Source: Pelosinus sp. IPA-1
GTDB lineage: Bacteria; Bacillota; Negativicutes; DSM-13327
Length of the DNA stretch: 64,000 nucleotides
NCBI RefSeq assembly: GCF_030269905.1
Contig: NZ_BSVC01000001.1
Coordinates: 620,001 to 684,000, forward strand
Direction: 5' to 3'
The translations under genes and the position numbers were made by a program. Under the pieces are notes generated by a model. It did no database searches and was not told the origin of the DNA. It saw only the letters and a list, made by a program, of their open reading frames with translations. Shown in pieces: positions 7,841 through 15,271 of this stretch (positions within the stretch are counted from its first letter, which is position 1; every line of letters starts with the position of its first letter).

Positions 7841-7898
7841 TTGTATTTTGCGGTAATTTATATTGTATTAATTAGGTTAGGAAAGGTGGTATAAAGAT

Positions 7899-8327
7899 TT
7901 GGAGATACAAGAGCAGATGAGCAGTCTTGCAAATACTGCGGTGAGATATGCACAAAAGTTTAATGAAAAACTGGATTTTAGCAGAGAAAGTATCAAGGTA
8001 GTTGAAGAAATATTAGAGTATTATTTCCAGGATTTGCAGAACTGTGCAGCAGATGAGAAACCATCGGAAGAACAAGTCTGGTCGATGGCGTTGATATGGG
8101 GAGCCTACATCGGGGAAGTAATGAGGCGAGAGTTAGGGCCAGACTATATATGGTCCAACGAAGAAAAATTTGAGGAAAAAACTCCTCATATCTTGAAAGT
8201 CGGTAAAAGTCAATGTGCTTTCCCAATCAACAAAGTGCATAAACGACTGTTAAATGGGCCTGAAGATAATATCGTCTCTTTTGTCGATGTGTTAATTGAT
8301 GTATTTGAAAATGGGATGCCAAAATAA
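7899..8327 (+). CDS. Uncharacterised protein, cassette 3
   Basis: 142 residues, not assigned. The first half is helical ('SIKVVEEILEYYFQDLQ'), followed by a conserved-looking block 'WSMALIWGAYIGEVMRRELGPDYIWSNEEKF' and 'FPINKVHKRLLNGPEDNIVSFVDVLIDVF'. The GAYxGEVxRR pattern occurs in several small domains of unknown function. The start is TTG 7899, chosen because AAAGGTGGT (7882-7890) is 8 nt away; an ATG at 7917 is the alternative. It ends 44 bp before the terminator that opens the intact yyaL unit. Confidence 0.6.
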   Translation: MEIQEQMSSLANTAVRYAQKFNEKLDFSRESIKVVEEILEYYFQDLQNCAADEKPSEEQVWSMALIWGAYIGEVMRRELGPDYIWSNEEKFEEKTPHILKVGKSQCAFPINKVHKRLLNGPEDNIVSFVDVLIDVFENGMPK

Positions 8328-8371
8328 GAAAGGCAGGAATAACTCTGGGGAATTGGTCGGTATGACGAATG

Positions 8372-8403
8372 AAAGTATTAGCATAATTGCTGATACTTTT
8401 TTT
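8372..8403 (+). terminator. Intrinsic terminator preceding intact yyaL
   Basis: AAAGTATTAGC and GCTGATACTTT arms, loop ATAATT, seven T. Third copy of the repeated leader hairpin. Confidence 0.8.
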
Positions 8404-8466
8404 GTATATACTAATTAGGAGCATGTGTTATGCCGCGTAATAGAACAGAAAATAGGGGGTATTATT

Positions 8467-10515
8467 GTGGACAAAAAAGCAAATCGATTGATAAATGAAA
8501 AAAGTCCATATCTCCTGCAACATGCCTATAACCCAGTAGATTGGTATCCCTGGGGCCAAGAAGCATTTGAAAAAGCCTCTAGGGAAAATAAGACAATTTT
8601 CCTAAGTGTTGGATATTCGAGCTGCCATTGGTGCCATGTCATGGAGCGGGAATGTTTTGAAGATCAGGAAGTAGCTGATGTATTAAATGATCATTTTGTT
8701 TCTATAAAAGTGGATAGAGAAGAACGTCCAGATGTGGATGGAATTTATATGTCAGTGTGTCAGGCACTTACGGGACAAGGGGGCTGGCCTTTAACGATCA
8801 TTATGGACCCTGATAAAAAACCTTTTTTTGCTGGGACATATTTCCCTAAACATCGCAAGATGGGCAGGATGGGTTTACTCGAACTCTTAACCGTAGTGCA
8901 TAAAAAGTGGCAAGAGAACCGAGAAGAGATCCTCGAAGCTAGTAATCAAATTGTAAATATCCTTCAACGCCCTAACCAACCAAATGAAAAAGGACAGATT
9001 GGCACGGATTTACTGGAACAAGCTTATCTGGAATTAGAGAATAGCTTTGATCCTAAATATGGGGGTTTTGGCACTGCACCCAAATTTCCGACACCCCATA
9101 AAATGAATTTTTTACTTAGGTATTGGCGGCATTTTAAGAAAGATAAGGCTCTTAGCATGGTAGAGAAAACTCTCCTATCGATGTGGCAAGGCGGAATCTA
9201 CGATCATTTAGGATATGGTTTTGCTAGATACTCTACAGATCAAAAGTGGTTAGTACCTCATTTTGAAAAGATGTTATACGATAATGCATTATTGTGCGAT
9301 AGCTATCTTGAGGCGTATCAATGTACTGGTAATCAAGAATTTGCTAGAATTGTTGAGGAAATCCTGACTTATGTCATGCGAGACATGATGAATGAGAAAG
9401 GCGGTTTTTTCTCAGCAGAAGATGCTGATTCTGAAGGAGTGGAAGGTAAGTTCTACGTTTTCACTAGAAAAGAGATAATGAATATAGTAGGAGAAGAAGC
9501 AGGGACTATTTTTGCGGATTTTTATGAGATTTCCTCTCAGGGGAATTTTGAGCATGGGACAAGTATTTTACATGTTATTGGAAGAGATTTTGAGGCTTTT
9601 GCTAGTTCTGTAAATAAAACGGTAACAGAATTGGCAGACTTATTACAGCGAGGGCGGGAAAAAATCTATCAGGTAAGGGAAAAACGTATTCACCCTTATA
9701 AAGACGATAAGATTCTTACAGCTTGGAATGCATTAATGATTGCTTCTTTTGCGAAAGCATCTCGGATTTTAGAGCGAGATAATTATTCTATGGTAGCAGA
9801 AAGGGCAATTGAATTCATCTTTGACAATCTTGTACGCGCGGATGGACGTTTGCTGGCTCGTTATCGTGATGGAGACTCTGCTCACTTAGCTTATCTTGAT
9901 GACTATGCATTTTTGTTGCTGGCACTTCTTGAAACGTATCAAACGACCTATAAGGATACTTATCTGCAGCGAGCAATTAAGATAGCTGACGATATGAAGG
10001 CTTTATTTGGGGATGAAAAAAAAGGCGGATTTTTCTTTTATGGTGTGGATGGAGAAGAGCTAATTACAAGACCCAAGGAGATTTATGACGGAGCTATTCC
10101 TTCAGGCAATTCTGTAGCGGCTTTGGCGTTGCAAAAATTAGCTGACATTACAGAGAACGAAGATGTAAGGAAAATGGCAGAAAAACTATTGGATAGCTTT
10201 GCTGGAGAAGTTAGTCGCTATGCAGCAGGTTATACTTATTTTATGATGGCTGTCGACTATTATTTGGCTGAAAAAATAAAAGTTGTCATTGTAGGTGACA
10301 AGGATTTGCCTGATACGAAGGCGATGTTACAGGCAATGAATCATGTCTTTTTGCCTACAGCAACAGTACGCTTTTATGATATATATTCGCAAAATACTAG
10401 TAATTATAAAGGTACTGAGGGGAGAGCTACGGCCTATCTTTGTAAAGGTGTTGCATGTCAGCCCCCCATTACAGATGTGGAAATTTTTCGTACGAAATTA
10501 TTACATAATAATTAA
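8467..10515 (+). CDS. yyaL: Full-length YyaL / DUF255 thioredoxin-domain protein
   Basis: 682 residues, the usual length for the YyaL/spermatogenesis-associated-protein-20 family. The N-terminal ~160 residues form a DUF255 thioredoxin-like domain with CHWCHV at residues 53-58 and '[10 protein letters not shown]' after it. The rest is an alpha/alpha-barrel resembling glycan-processing six-hairpin enzymes ('[17 protein letters not shown]', '[11 protein letters not shown]', '[11 protein letters not shown]'). The biochemical role is not established; a redox or glycan-related activity is usually guessed. I chose GTG 8467, matching the start of the fragment copies and preceded by AGGGGG at 8453-8458; an upstream GTG at 8425 is in frame but lacks SD support. 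It closes an array of truncated 5' copies. Confidence 0.9.
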   Translation: MDKKANRLINEKSPYLLQHAYNPVDWYPWGQEAFEKASRENKTIFLSVGYSSCHWCHVMERECFEDQEVADVLNDHFVSIKVDREERPDVDGIYMSVCQALTGQGGWPLTIIMDPDKKPFFAGTYFPKHRKMGRMGLLELLTVVHKKWQENREEILEASNQIVNILQRPNQPNEKGQIGTDLLEQAYLELENSFDPKYGGFGTAPKFPTPHKMNFLLRYWRHFKKDKALSMVEKTLLSMWQGGIYDHLGYGFARYSTDQKWLVPHFEKMLYDNALLCDSYLEAYQCTGNQEFARIVEEILTYVMRDMMNEKGGFFSAEDADSEGVEGKFYVFTRKEIMNIVGEEAGTIFADFYEISSQGNFEHGTSILHVIGRDFEAFASSVNKTVTELADLLQRGREKIYQVREKRIHPYKDDKILTAWNALMIASFAKASRILERDNYSMVAERAIEFIFDNLVRADGRLLARYRDGDSAHLAYLDDYAFLLLALLETYQTTYKDTYLQRAIKIADDMKALFGDEKKGGFFFYGVDGEELITRPKEIYDGAIPSGNSVAALALQKLADITENEDVRKMAEKLLDSFAGEVSRYAAGYTYFMMAVDYYLAEKIKVVIVGDKDLPDTKAMLQAMNHVFLPTATVRFYDIYSQNTSNYKGTEGRATAYLCKGVACQPPITDVEIFRTKLLHNN

Positions 10516-10537
10516 TATTAATAATTATTATTATGTA
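10499..10537. repeat. A+T-rich inverted repeat between yyaL and ferritin gene
   Basis: TTACATAATAAT...ATTATTATGTAA near-perfect arms spanning the yyaL stop codon. It contains TAATAATTATTATTA, loosely like a Fur/PerR-family box, just upstream of the ferritin promoter. There is no T tract, so a terminator role is less likely than an operator; either is uncertain. Confidence 0.4.
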
Positions 10538-10551
10538 ACAATAAAAACATA

Positions 10552-10580
10552 TTGATAACAATAGAAAAATATGCTAAAAT
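10552..10580 (+). promoter_or_regulatory. Sigma-A promoter of the ferritin gene
   Basis: TTGATA at 10552-10557, 17-nt spacer, TAAAAT at 10575-10580, 48 nt before the ferritin start codon. Confidence 0.65.
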
Positions 10581-10627
10581 TAAGTTAATAAAAATGATAA
10601 GTGGTTCTAATGAAAGGGGAATATAAA

Positions 10628-11116
10628 ATGATTGGTAAAAAACTTCAAGATGCAATTAATAATCAAATCCAAGCTGAAATGAGCTCAGCGCATCTTTATT
10701 TAGCAATGTCTGTAGAAAGTGAAGAGAAAAATCTTAAGGGATTTGCTCACTGGCTTAAGTTACAATACCAAGAAGAAAACGGTCATGCCTTTAAACTGAT
10801 TGATTATTTATTAGAGCGAGGCGGCAGTGTTAAGCTACAAGCAATTGAAGCTCCAGCAAGTGGTTTTGGCACTCCTGTAGAGTTGTTTGAAAAGGTATTG
10901 GCTCATGAAATACACATTAGTAAATTGATTAACAAGTTATATGAAGTAGCCTTAGAAGAAAAAGACTATGCTGCACAAATCTTCTTACAATGGTTTATAA
11001 CAGAACAAGTGGAAGAAGAAGCGAATGCTTCTGCAGTATTAGAAAGATTGAAATTTGTTGGCGATAAAGGCGGCTCTCTTCTTTATATTGATAAAGAACT
11101 TGGGAAACGCGATTAA
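10628..11116 (+). CDS. ftnA: Ferritin (non-haem, FtnA type)
   Basis: 162 residues forming one four-helix ferritin domain. Ferroxidase-type residues are visible: Glu in 'NQIQAEMSSAHLYL' (helix A), the ExxH motif in 'YQEENGHAFKLIDYL' (helix B), Glu in 'VLAHEIHISKLI' (helix C) and 'WFITEQVEEEANA' (helix D). It would form a 24-mer cage that oxidises and stores iron in the cytoplasm. ATG 10628 has AAAGGGG upstream; upstream in-frame starts are unsupported. A single-gene unit with its own promoter and a strong terminator at 11124-11167. An A+T-rich palindrome upstream may be a Fur/PerR-type site. Confidence 0.93.
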   Translation: MIGKKLQDAINNQIQAEMSSAHLYLAMSVESEEKNLKGFAHWLKLQYQEENGHAFKLIDYLLERGGSVKLQAIEAPASGFGTPVELFEKVLAHEIHISKLINKLYEVALEEKDYAAQIFLQWFITEQVEEEANASAVLERLKFVGDKGGSLLYIDKELGKRD

Positions 11117-11123
11117 TAGCATC

Positions 11124-11167
11124 AAAAAGGAAGAATTCATTCCTAGTAGGGATGGATTCTTCTTTTT
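11124..11167 (+). terminator. Terminator of ferritin gene
   Basis: AAAAAGGAAGAATTCATTCC pairs with the following GGGATGGATTCTTCTTTTT; the 3' arm ends in a T run. Confidence 0.8.
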
Positions 11168-11262
11168 GCTATAGTGACGTATGCCTATTTGCCAGACATG
11201 GGAGAGTAGCTTCTCTATGATTTTAAAGAGATTAGGATGTTAGAAGCCAGTGAAATCATAAC

Positions 11263-11291
11263 TTGATTATTTTTCCAGTTATTACTATAAT
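11263..11291 (+). promoter_or_regulatory. Sigma-A promoter of bioHC
   Basis: TTGATT at 11263-11268, 17-nt spacer, TATAAT at 11286-11291. The -10 box is the first six bases of the BirA-type palindrome, so operator binding would block the promoter. Confidence 0.75.
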
Positions 11292-11336
11292 GGTATTGTT
11301 AACGTTAATATATTTTAGGTTAACAATACCATTATA
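11286..11336. promoter_or_regulatory. BirA operator (biotin repressor site)
   Basis: An 18-bp perfect inverted repeat (11286-11303 and 11319-11336) with a 15-nt spacer. The inner part is TTGTTAAC-N15-GTTAACAA, which matches the known Firmicute BirA box. It covers the -10 box and lies 13 bp before the bioH start codon, as expected for repression by BirA-biotinoyl-AMP. Confidence 0.88.
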
Positions 11337-11349
11337 AAGGAGCGTCTAG

Positions 11350-12048
11350 ATGTCAGTCCTTTTTATTCATGGTTGGGCAACTAATAAAGCCATTTGGCCA
11401 CAAAGTCTTGTGGGGGAGAAAAAACATATTTATGATTGTGAGAACTATCCAAATTATCAACACTTAACAAATACTTTTTTGGAGATATGCAAGCAGGAAG
11501 AGAAAAAAATCACACTAGTGGGATGGTCTTTAGGAGGGATGTTATCGTTACAATTGGCGGCTGAGTATACCGCGAAAATTGACAGGTTGATTCTTCTATC
11601 CACTACACCGCGCTTTACTTTGTGCCAAAGTTATGAGGAGGGATTACCAGGAAGTGTAGTAAAAAACTTAAGCCGCAAGCTCGCTCGTAGTTCATGGGAA
11701 GCGCAAATAGAATTTTATAAATTAATGTTTTCTCCAAGGGAAAAAGAATGGCAACAAAAATTTATTACTCACATAGCACCTCATTTTTCTAACATTAATG
11801 TTAGTAGCTTGCAAGCTGGGCTTTCTTATTTAATGGAACAAGATTTACGACAGGAGCTGGCGAAAGTTAATATTCCCTGCCTCATTATTCATGGTATGGA
11901 AGATAAGATTTGCCCTCCTAGTGCTGCTCAATACTTATTGCAGCATTTGCCGCAGGCCGAGTTAAGATTGCTGCATGGCACAGGGCATGTTCCCTTTGTA
12001 ACGCAAGAAAAGTATGTAAAAGATCTAGTACTGGAGGGGATATTATGA
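11350..12048 (+). CDS. bioH: Pimeloyl-ACP methyl ester carboxylesterase BioH
   Basis: 232 residues, an alpha/beta hydrolase. The nucleophile elbow is 'GWSLGG', the acid lies in 'HGMEDKICPP' and the catalytic His in 'GTGHVPF'. The N-terminal 'FIHGWATNKAIW' contains the oxyanion-hole HGW typical of BioH. BioH demethylates pimeloyl-ACP methyl ester to end the disguised-fatty-acid stage of biotin synthesis. It overlaps bioC by 4 nt (ATGA) and sits behind a BirA operator; the biotin-specific context makes BioH far more likely than a generic esterase. Later biotin genes (bioF, A, D, B) are not in the window. Confidence 0.87.
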   Translation: MSVLFIHGWATNKAIWPQSLVGEKKHIYDCENYPNYQHLTNTFLEICKQEEKKITLVGWSLGGMLSLQLAAEYTAKIDRLILLSTTPRFTLCQSYEEGLPGSVVKNLSRKLARSSWEAQIEFYKLMFSPREKEWQQKFITHIAPHFSNINVSSLQAGLSYLMEQDLRQELAKVNIPCLIIHGMEDKICPPSAAQYLLQHLPQAELRLLHGTGHVPFVTQEKYVKDLVLEGIL

Positions 12049-12839
12049 TTAACAAAACCCAGGTAAGTTGTCATTTTGGCAGAAGGTCTCAAGCTTATGA
12101 TGAATATGCAGTTGTACAAAAAAATATGGGATATTCTCTAGTGGAATTGGTTAAAGAAGCCGGAGTATTTCAGAATATCTTGGAAATTGGCTGCGGAACA
12201 GGATTTTTGACAGCGTTGTTAGCACAAATGTATCCTATGTCGAAAATTACCGCTAGCGATATTTCGCCAGAAATGTTAGCAGTGGCTAATAAAAACTTAT
12301 CACAATATGAGAATGTAAGTTATGTTCTGGAAGATGGAGAAAACCTAAAGTTGTCTGAGAAGTTTGATTTGATTGTTTCTAATGCTGCATTTCAGTGGTT
12401 TAATGATTATCAGCAGGCTTTTACGCAAATGGAGCGTCATTTATTACCTGGAGGGTGTCTTATCTATGCTACTTTTGGCGAAAAAACCTTTTATGAATTA
12501 AATCAGTCTTTTCAAGCAGCCCATAAATCTTTAGAAATTACAAAGGTGCACCATGGCCCTGAGTTTATTTCTATGAAAAAATTAGCTGATATTACTTGTG
12601 GTCTAGGGCTTTCAGTTCAACTAGAGGAGGAAACTATAACAGAAAAGTTCAAAGGAGTCCGGGATTTTTTGACGTCAGTAAAAAAAATAGGAGCTAACAA
12701 TTCTTCTAACGGGAATAATATATTAATTCATCGACGGCTTATGTTATCGATGATGGAATTTTATAAAAATGCATTTGAGCAGTTTGGGCAAATACCTGCT
12801 ACATATCATATTATTTATGGCAGCCATAAAAAAAGCTAG
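12045..12839 (+). CDS. bioC: Malonyl-ACP O-methyltransferase BioC
   Basis: 264 residues, class I SAM-dependent methyltransferase. Motif I is 'ILEIGCGTGFLTALL', motif II 'ITASDISPEML', and 'FDLIVSNAAFQWFNDYQQAFTQMERHLLPGG' carries the NAxxQW signature of BioC. BioC methylates malonyl-ACP so that fatty-acid enzymes can extend it to a pimeloyl chain. Its start codon overlaps the bioH stop (ATGA), implying translational coupling and shared BirA control. Confidence 0.9.
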   Translation: MINKTQVSCHFGRRSQAYDEYAVVQKNMGYSLVELVKEAGVFQNILEIGCGTGFLTALLAQMYPMSKITASDISPEMLAVANKNLSQYENVSYVLEDGENLKLSEKFDLIVSNAAFQWFNDYQQAFTQMERHLLPGGCLIYATFGEKTFYELNQSFQAAHKSLEITKVHHGPEFISMKKLADITCGLGLSVQLEEETITEKFKGVRDFLTSVKKIGANNSSNGNNILIHRRLMLSMMEFYKNAFEQFGQIPATYHIIYGSHKKS

Positions 12840-12958
12840 GGTACTTTTAGGGGCAATACTTGCGTTATGATTTGGTAGACCTTTTTGAAATGAATAGCTT
12901 TCAAGCTAACAGTAGATAATATAGTTAGATCCTCAAAAATCTACTGGAGGTGAATAGT

Positions 12959-13162
12959 ATGGGTAAAGGCGTAATGTCGCAAGAATACAAAGATAAATTA
13001 GCCTATGATCTTGGCTTCGGTGAGAAAGTGGAAGATGGAAATTGGAGCGATGTCACTACCGGTGAAGTTGGATCTATGGTACGTGAAGCTATTAGACGTG
13101 GTGAACAAGCGATAGTGGAAGAAGCAAAAACTAATGGTGAAGTTCATCAAAACGCTAAATAA
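12959..13162 (+). CDS. Small acid-soluble spore protein, alpha/beta type (copy 1)
   Basis: 67 residues. 'MSQEYKDKLAYDLGFGEKVEDGNWSDVTTGEVGSMVREAIRRGEQAI' follows the clostridial/Negativicute SASP layout (MSxxxKxxLAxxLGF...V...W...G.MV..AI..AEQ). SASPs coat and protect DNA in dormant spores. ATG 12959 follows ACTGGAGGTG. A close paralogue lies at 14989-15189; by eye the two differ at only about a dozen positions, mostly at the ends. Expression is presumably forespore-specific, but I cannot point to a sigma-G promoter with confidence. Confidence 0.88.
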   Translation: MGKGVMSQEYKDKLAYDLGFGEKVEDGNWSDVTTGEVGSMVREAIRRGEQAIVEEAKTNGEVHQNAK

Positions 13163-13180
13163 ATATGTGTGGCATTTCGT

Positions 13181-13219
13181 AAAATCCTGCTAATTCATAT
13201 TGTGAATTGGCAGGATTTT
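13181..13219 (+). terminator. Terminator after SASP copy 1
   Basis: AAAATCCTGC(T)AATTCA pairs with TGAATTGGCAGGATTTT, near-perfect 16-bp arms with a T/A-rich 3' side. Confidence 0.8.
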
Positions 13220-13392
13220 ATATTTAGAGATAGCGATTATTAACTCGTAGGTAGTTACTGCTTGATCTTTTTTTTATGCTTTGCATTCTGAGTTTGGCTA
13301 ATTTTTCAAATAAACCTTTTATTGATTACAGATTTTTGGTCGGACACTTATCAGCAGGAATTTGAAATATTTTAATATGTAGAAATTAGTAA

Positions 13393-13436
13393 CAGAGGAT
13401 ACCCTTAGTCAAATCGTAAACTAAGGGTATCCTCTG
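13393..13436. repeat. 16-bp perfect inverted repeat
   Basis: CAGAGGATACCCTTAG at 13393-13408 and its exact complement at 13421-13436, loop 12 nt. Neither side has a T tract, so it is not a standard terminator. It overlaps the 3' end of the minus-strand remnant. Confidence 0.6.
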
Positions 13437-13590
13437 TGCCACTGAAGGGATAAGGCAGTTCTGTTGACAGATCCAATTCCGGCATCTCAGCCAAAGGAAT
13501 ATTGGTGAAATGATAAAAGTGATTATACAAAGAGGGTAAGGGCCAGAATAAATTATACTTCTGATGACCGTTGATAATTAGTATAATTTT
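13405..13590 (-). pseudogene. C-terminal remnant of an unidentified gene
   Basis: On the minus strand an open frame of 61 codons runs from just after a stop at 13591-13593 to a TAA at 13405-13407. It has protein-like composition ('HQKYNLFWPLPSLYNHFYHF', 'LAEMPELDLSTELPYPFSG') but no start codon or SD. It lies just downstream of the SnoaL-like gene in the same orientation. I do not recognise the family; it is probably the tail of a gene lost by deletion. Confidence 0.3.
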
Positions 13591-13618
13591 TCAGCTTTAT
13601 CGGCTTGATATATGATAG

Positions 13619-14236
13619 TTAATTTTCTGCTACTACTCCGAGTTGTTGCATTAAAGTTAAATTGTCTTCTAAGTGCCAATCCTCAATAATTTTCCCAGCA
13701 TTAATACGTAAAACATCAATTGCCATGAATTTAATTGGCTTTCCAGTAGGCTTTTTTCCGAGAAACTCGCCCTCATGTGTTCCAGTAAATAAAAGACGAG
13801 CTGTTACTTTATCTCCAACTACTATTAAATCTTCTATCTTACATTGCAAGTCAGGAACCGCTTTACGAAAGTTACGAGACGCGAATAACAAGCCTTCAGG
13901 ACCTTGGGGCCGACCTATCGGTAACGTGTTATCAATGAAGGTGGGGACAATTGTTTTTGGAATAAGAGCCTCATTGCCAGTATTCCAGAATGCATAGAAG
14001 CGTTGTGCGGCTTGAACCATTGCTGTAGCTTCTTCTGGATCTAATGAAGGATCAATTGTCATCGAATTTGGTTGAGGAAGATCTTGTAGCAGTTGGATTT
14101 CGTTTGTAAGGATTGCGGCAGTCTTATTTTCTGAAGCAAATGTCTTTGTTATGTTACATGTTAACACTGATAGCATTACCCCGCAGATAATAGCAAAACA
14201 TGCGATTGGTCTGACGACTCTTTTTTGTAAATTCAT
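13619..14236 (-). CDS. Exported SnoaL-like (ester cyclase / NTF2-fold) protein
   Basis: 205 residues. The N-terminus 'MNLQKRVVRPIACFAIICGVMLSVLTCNITKTFASEN' is a signal peptide, with cleavage likely after 'TFA'. The mature part is a SnoaL-like NTF2 fold: 'EEATAMVQAAQRFYAFWNTGNEALIPKTIVPTFIDNTLPIGRPQGPEGLL', then 'VTARLLFTGTHEGEFLGKKPTGKPIKFMAIDVLRINAGKIIEDWHLED', the usual ester-cyclase block. The SD is GGAGGAG just upstream. A divergent HxlR-family remnant (from 14550) suggests this gene was once controlled by that regulator, a common pairing. The substrate is unknown; export is atypical for the family. Confidence 0.8.
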   Translation of the reverse strand: MNLQKRVVRPIACFAIICGVMLSVLTCNITKTFASENKTAAILTNEIQLLQDLPQPNSMTIDPSLDPEEATAMVQAAQRFYAFWNTGNEALIPKTIVPTFIDNTLPIGRPQGPEGLLFASRNFRKAVPDLQCKIEDLIVVGDKVTARLLFTGTHEGEFLGKKPTGKPIKFMAIDVLRINAGKIIEDWHLEDNLTLMQQLGVVAEN

Positions 14237-14331
14237 AATTTTCTCCTCCGGTATATTATTTGCTAGATTCGCTCTATGGTTGTTCAGTCAAGGCTAAAAA
14301 CAAATTTTTCGCTGATCCTGGGATCAACTGA

Positions 14332-14385
14332 TCAGAGTAAGCAAGAAAGCAGTAGTGGGCTGTCTCGGCTTTTTTTTGCAGTCAT
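14332..14385 (-). CDS. Tiny ORF (17 codons) with strong SD upstream of SnoaL-like gene
   Basis: On the minus strand GGGAGGTGATTAAAATG starts a 17-residue frame (MTAKKSRDSPLLLSCLL) that ends at 14332. The SD is the strongest in the region. It may be a leader peptide for the downstream SnoaL-like gene or the surviving 5' end of a lost gene. I cannot tell which. Confidence 0.25.
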   Translation of the reverse strand: MTAKKSRDSPLLLSCLL

Positions 14386-14549
14386 TTTAATCACCTCCCA
14401 AGTGATAGGGATGAAAAAGTAGATTTATTGATATTATACATGTCGATAATTCATTTATGGAAGTAGTGTTATTTAATTCATATAGTTTCCCTGAGTATAT
14501 TAATGCGATATATTTAGCTTTATAGACATTTTTTTTTGAAGCTATCTTG

Positions 14550-14790
14550 ATGGAGGAAATTGAGACAGTCGTGTTAACAAAAGGGATACCGGGTGAACCT
14601 TGCCCCATTGCCAAAACACTTGACGTGATTGGAACCAAGTGGACCTTTTTGATTATTCGAGACTTACTCATCGTAAAAACGATGCGGTTTAGCGAATTGT
14701 TTAAGATCTATGGACGAGATAAGCCCGAAAAATTTAGAGGTTGTAGGACTTTATTATTGGATATAAGGTTGTTCAAATTGCCAAAAGGAC
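14550..14790 (+). pseudogene. HxlR-family regulator, frameshifted and internally deleted
   Basis: The first 50 codons are a good HxlR N-terminus: 'GEPCPIAKTLDVIGTKWTFLIIRDLLIVKTMRFSELF', with the conserved CP-x(10)-G-x-KW. The usual next motif, G-ISPK-x-L, is present but in another frame (ISPKNL at 14719-14736), and the following text 'EVVGL' joins too early, as if about ten codons were lost. The annotated frame instead runs into the downstream hairpin and stops at 14817. So the winged-helix is broken and the gene is probably non-functional. It is divergent from the SnoaL-like gene it probably once regulated. Confidence 0.72.
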
Positions 14791-14812
14791 CCGAGTGGTC
14801 CTTTTGGCTTAT
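14780..14812. terminator. Hairpin/terminator at HxlR remnant
   Basis: GCCAAAAGGACC (14780-14791) and GGTCCTTTTGGC (14797-14808), 5-nt loop, T-rich afterwards. Confidence 0.65.
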
Positions 14813-14863
14813 TAATTAGTTTTATTTTATAAACATTGGGCGTTTATTAGCCAGAGACTTTAG

Positions 14864-14916
14864 AAAAGGTTATTTAGTTACATCACATTGGTGTGAAGTA
14901 ACTGAAATAACCTTTT
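14864..14916. terminator. Bidirectional terminator-like hairpin
   Basis: AAAAGGTTATTTAGTTACATCACA pairs imperfectly with TGTGAAGTAACTGAAATAACC, followed by TTTTT; A run on the other flank. Confidence 0.6.
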
Positions 14917-14988
14917 TAACTGAATGGCTTTTGATGTAATTGTCAATACTATAAATAGGCTTCCAAAATAATTACTGGAGGTGATTAT

Positions 14989-15189
14989 ATGGGTAAGGGA
15001 GTAATGTCCCAAGAATACAAAGATAAATTAGCCCATGATCTTGGCTTCGGTGAGAAAGTGGAAGACGGAGATTGGAGCGATGTCACTACCGGTGAAGTCG
15101 GATCTATGGTACGTGAGGCTATAAAACGCGGTGAGCAGGCAATGATAGAAGAAGCAGAAAAAAATGGTAACAGTCATCAAAATATATAG
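14989..15189 (+). CDS. Small acid-soluble spore protein, alpha/beta type (copy 2)
   Basis: 66 residues, nearly the same as the SASP at 12959-13162, including the DNA sequence around the SD (TACTGGAGGTG) and most codons of the first 50 residues. ATG 14989. The C-terminal few residues differ (NGNSHQNI versus NGEVHQNAK). The pair flanks the SnoaL/HxlR region, consistent with a duplication followed by insertion, or the reverse. Role as for copy 1: DNA protection in spores. Confidence 0.88.
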   Translation: MGKGVMSQEYKDKLAHDLGFGEKVEDGDWSDVTTGEVGSMVREAIKRGEQAMIEEAEKNGNSHQNI

Positions 15190-15198
15190 TAGTCCTTT

Positions 15199-15230
15199 AG
15201 TCCAGAAGTTTTAAAAAACTTCTGGACTAT
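15199..15230 (+). terminator. Terminator after SASP copy 2
   Basis: AGTCCAGAAGTTTT and AAAACTTCTGGACT arms, 13-14 bp, tight loop; only a modest T run follows. Confidence 0.7.
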
Positions 15231-15271
15231 ACTTTCTATAGTAAGGGAATGTGCTTTTAAGGAGATGCTTT

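Larger units (their letters stand above)
13220..13618. other. 399-bp intergenic region with gene remnant and palindrome
   Basis: Most of this stretch holds nothing recognisable. It contains a 16-bp perfect inverted repeat (13393-13436) and, on the minus strand, an open frame without a start (13405-13590), listed separately. Confidence 0.5.
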
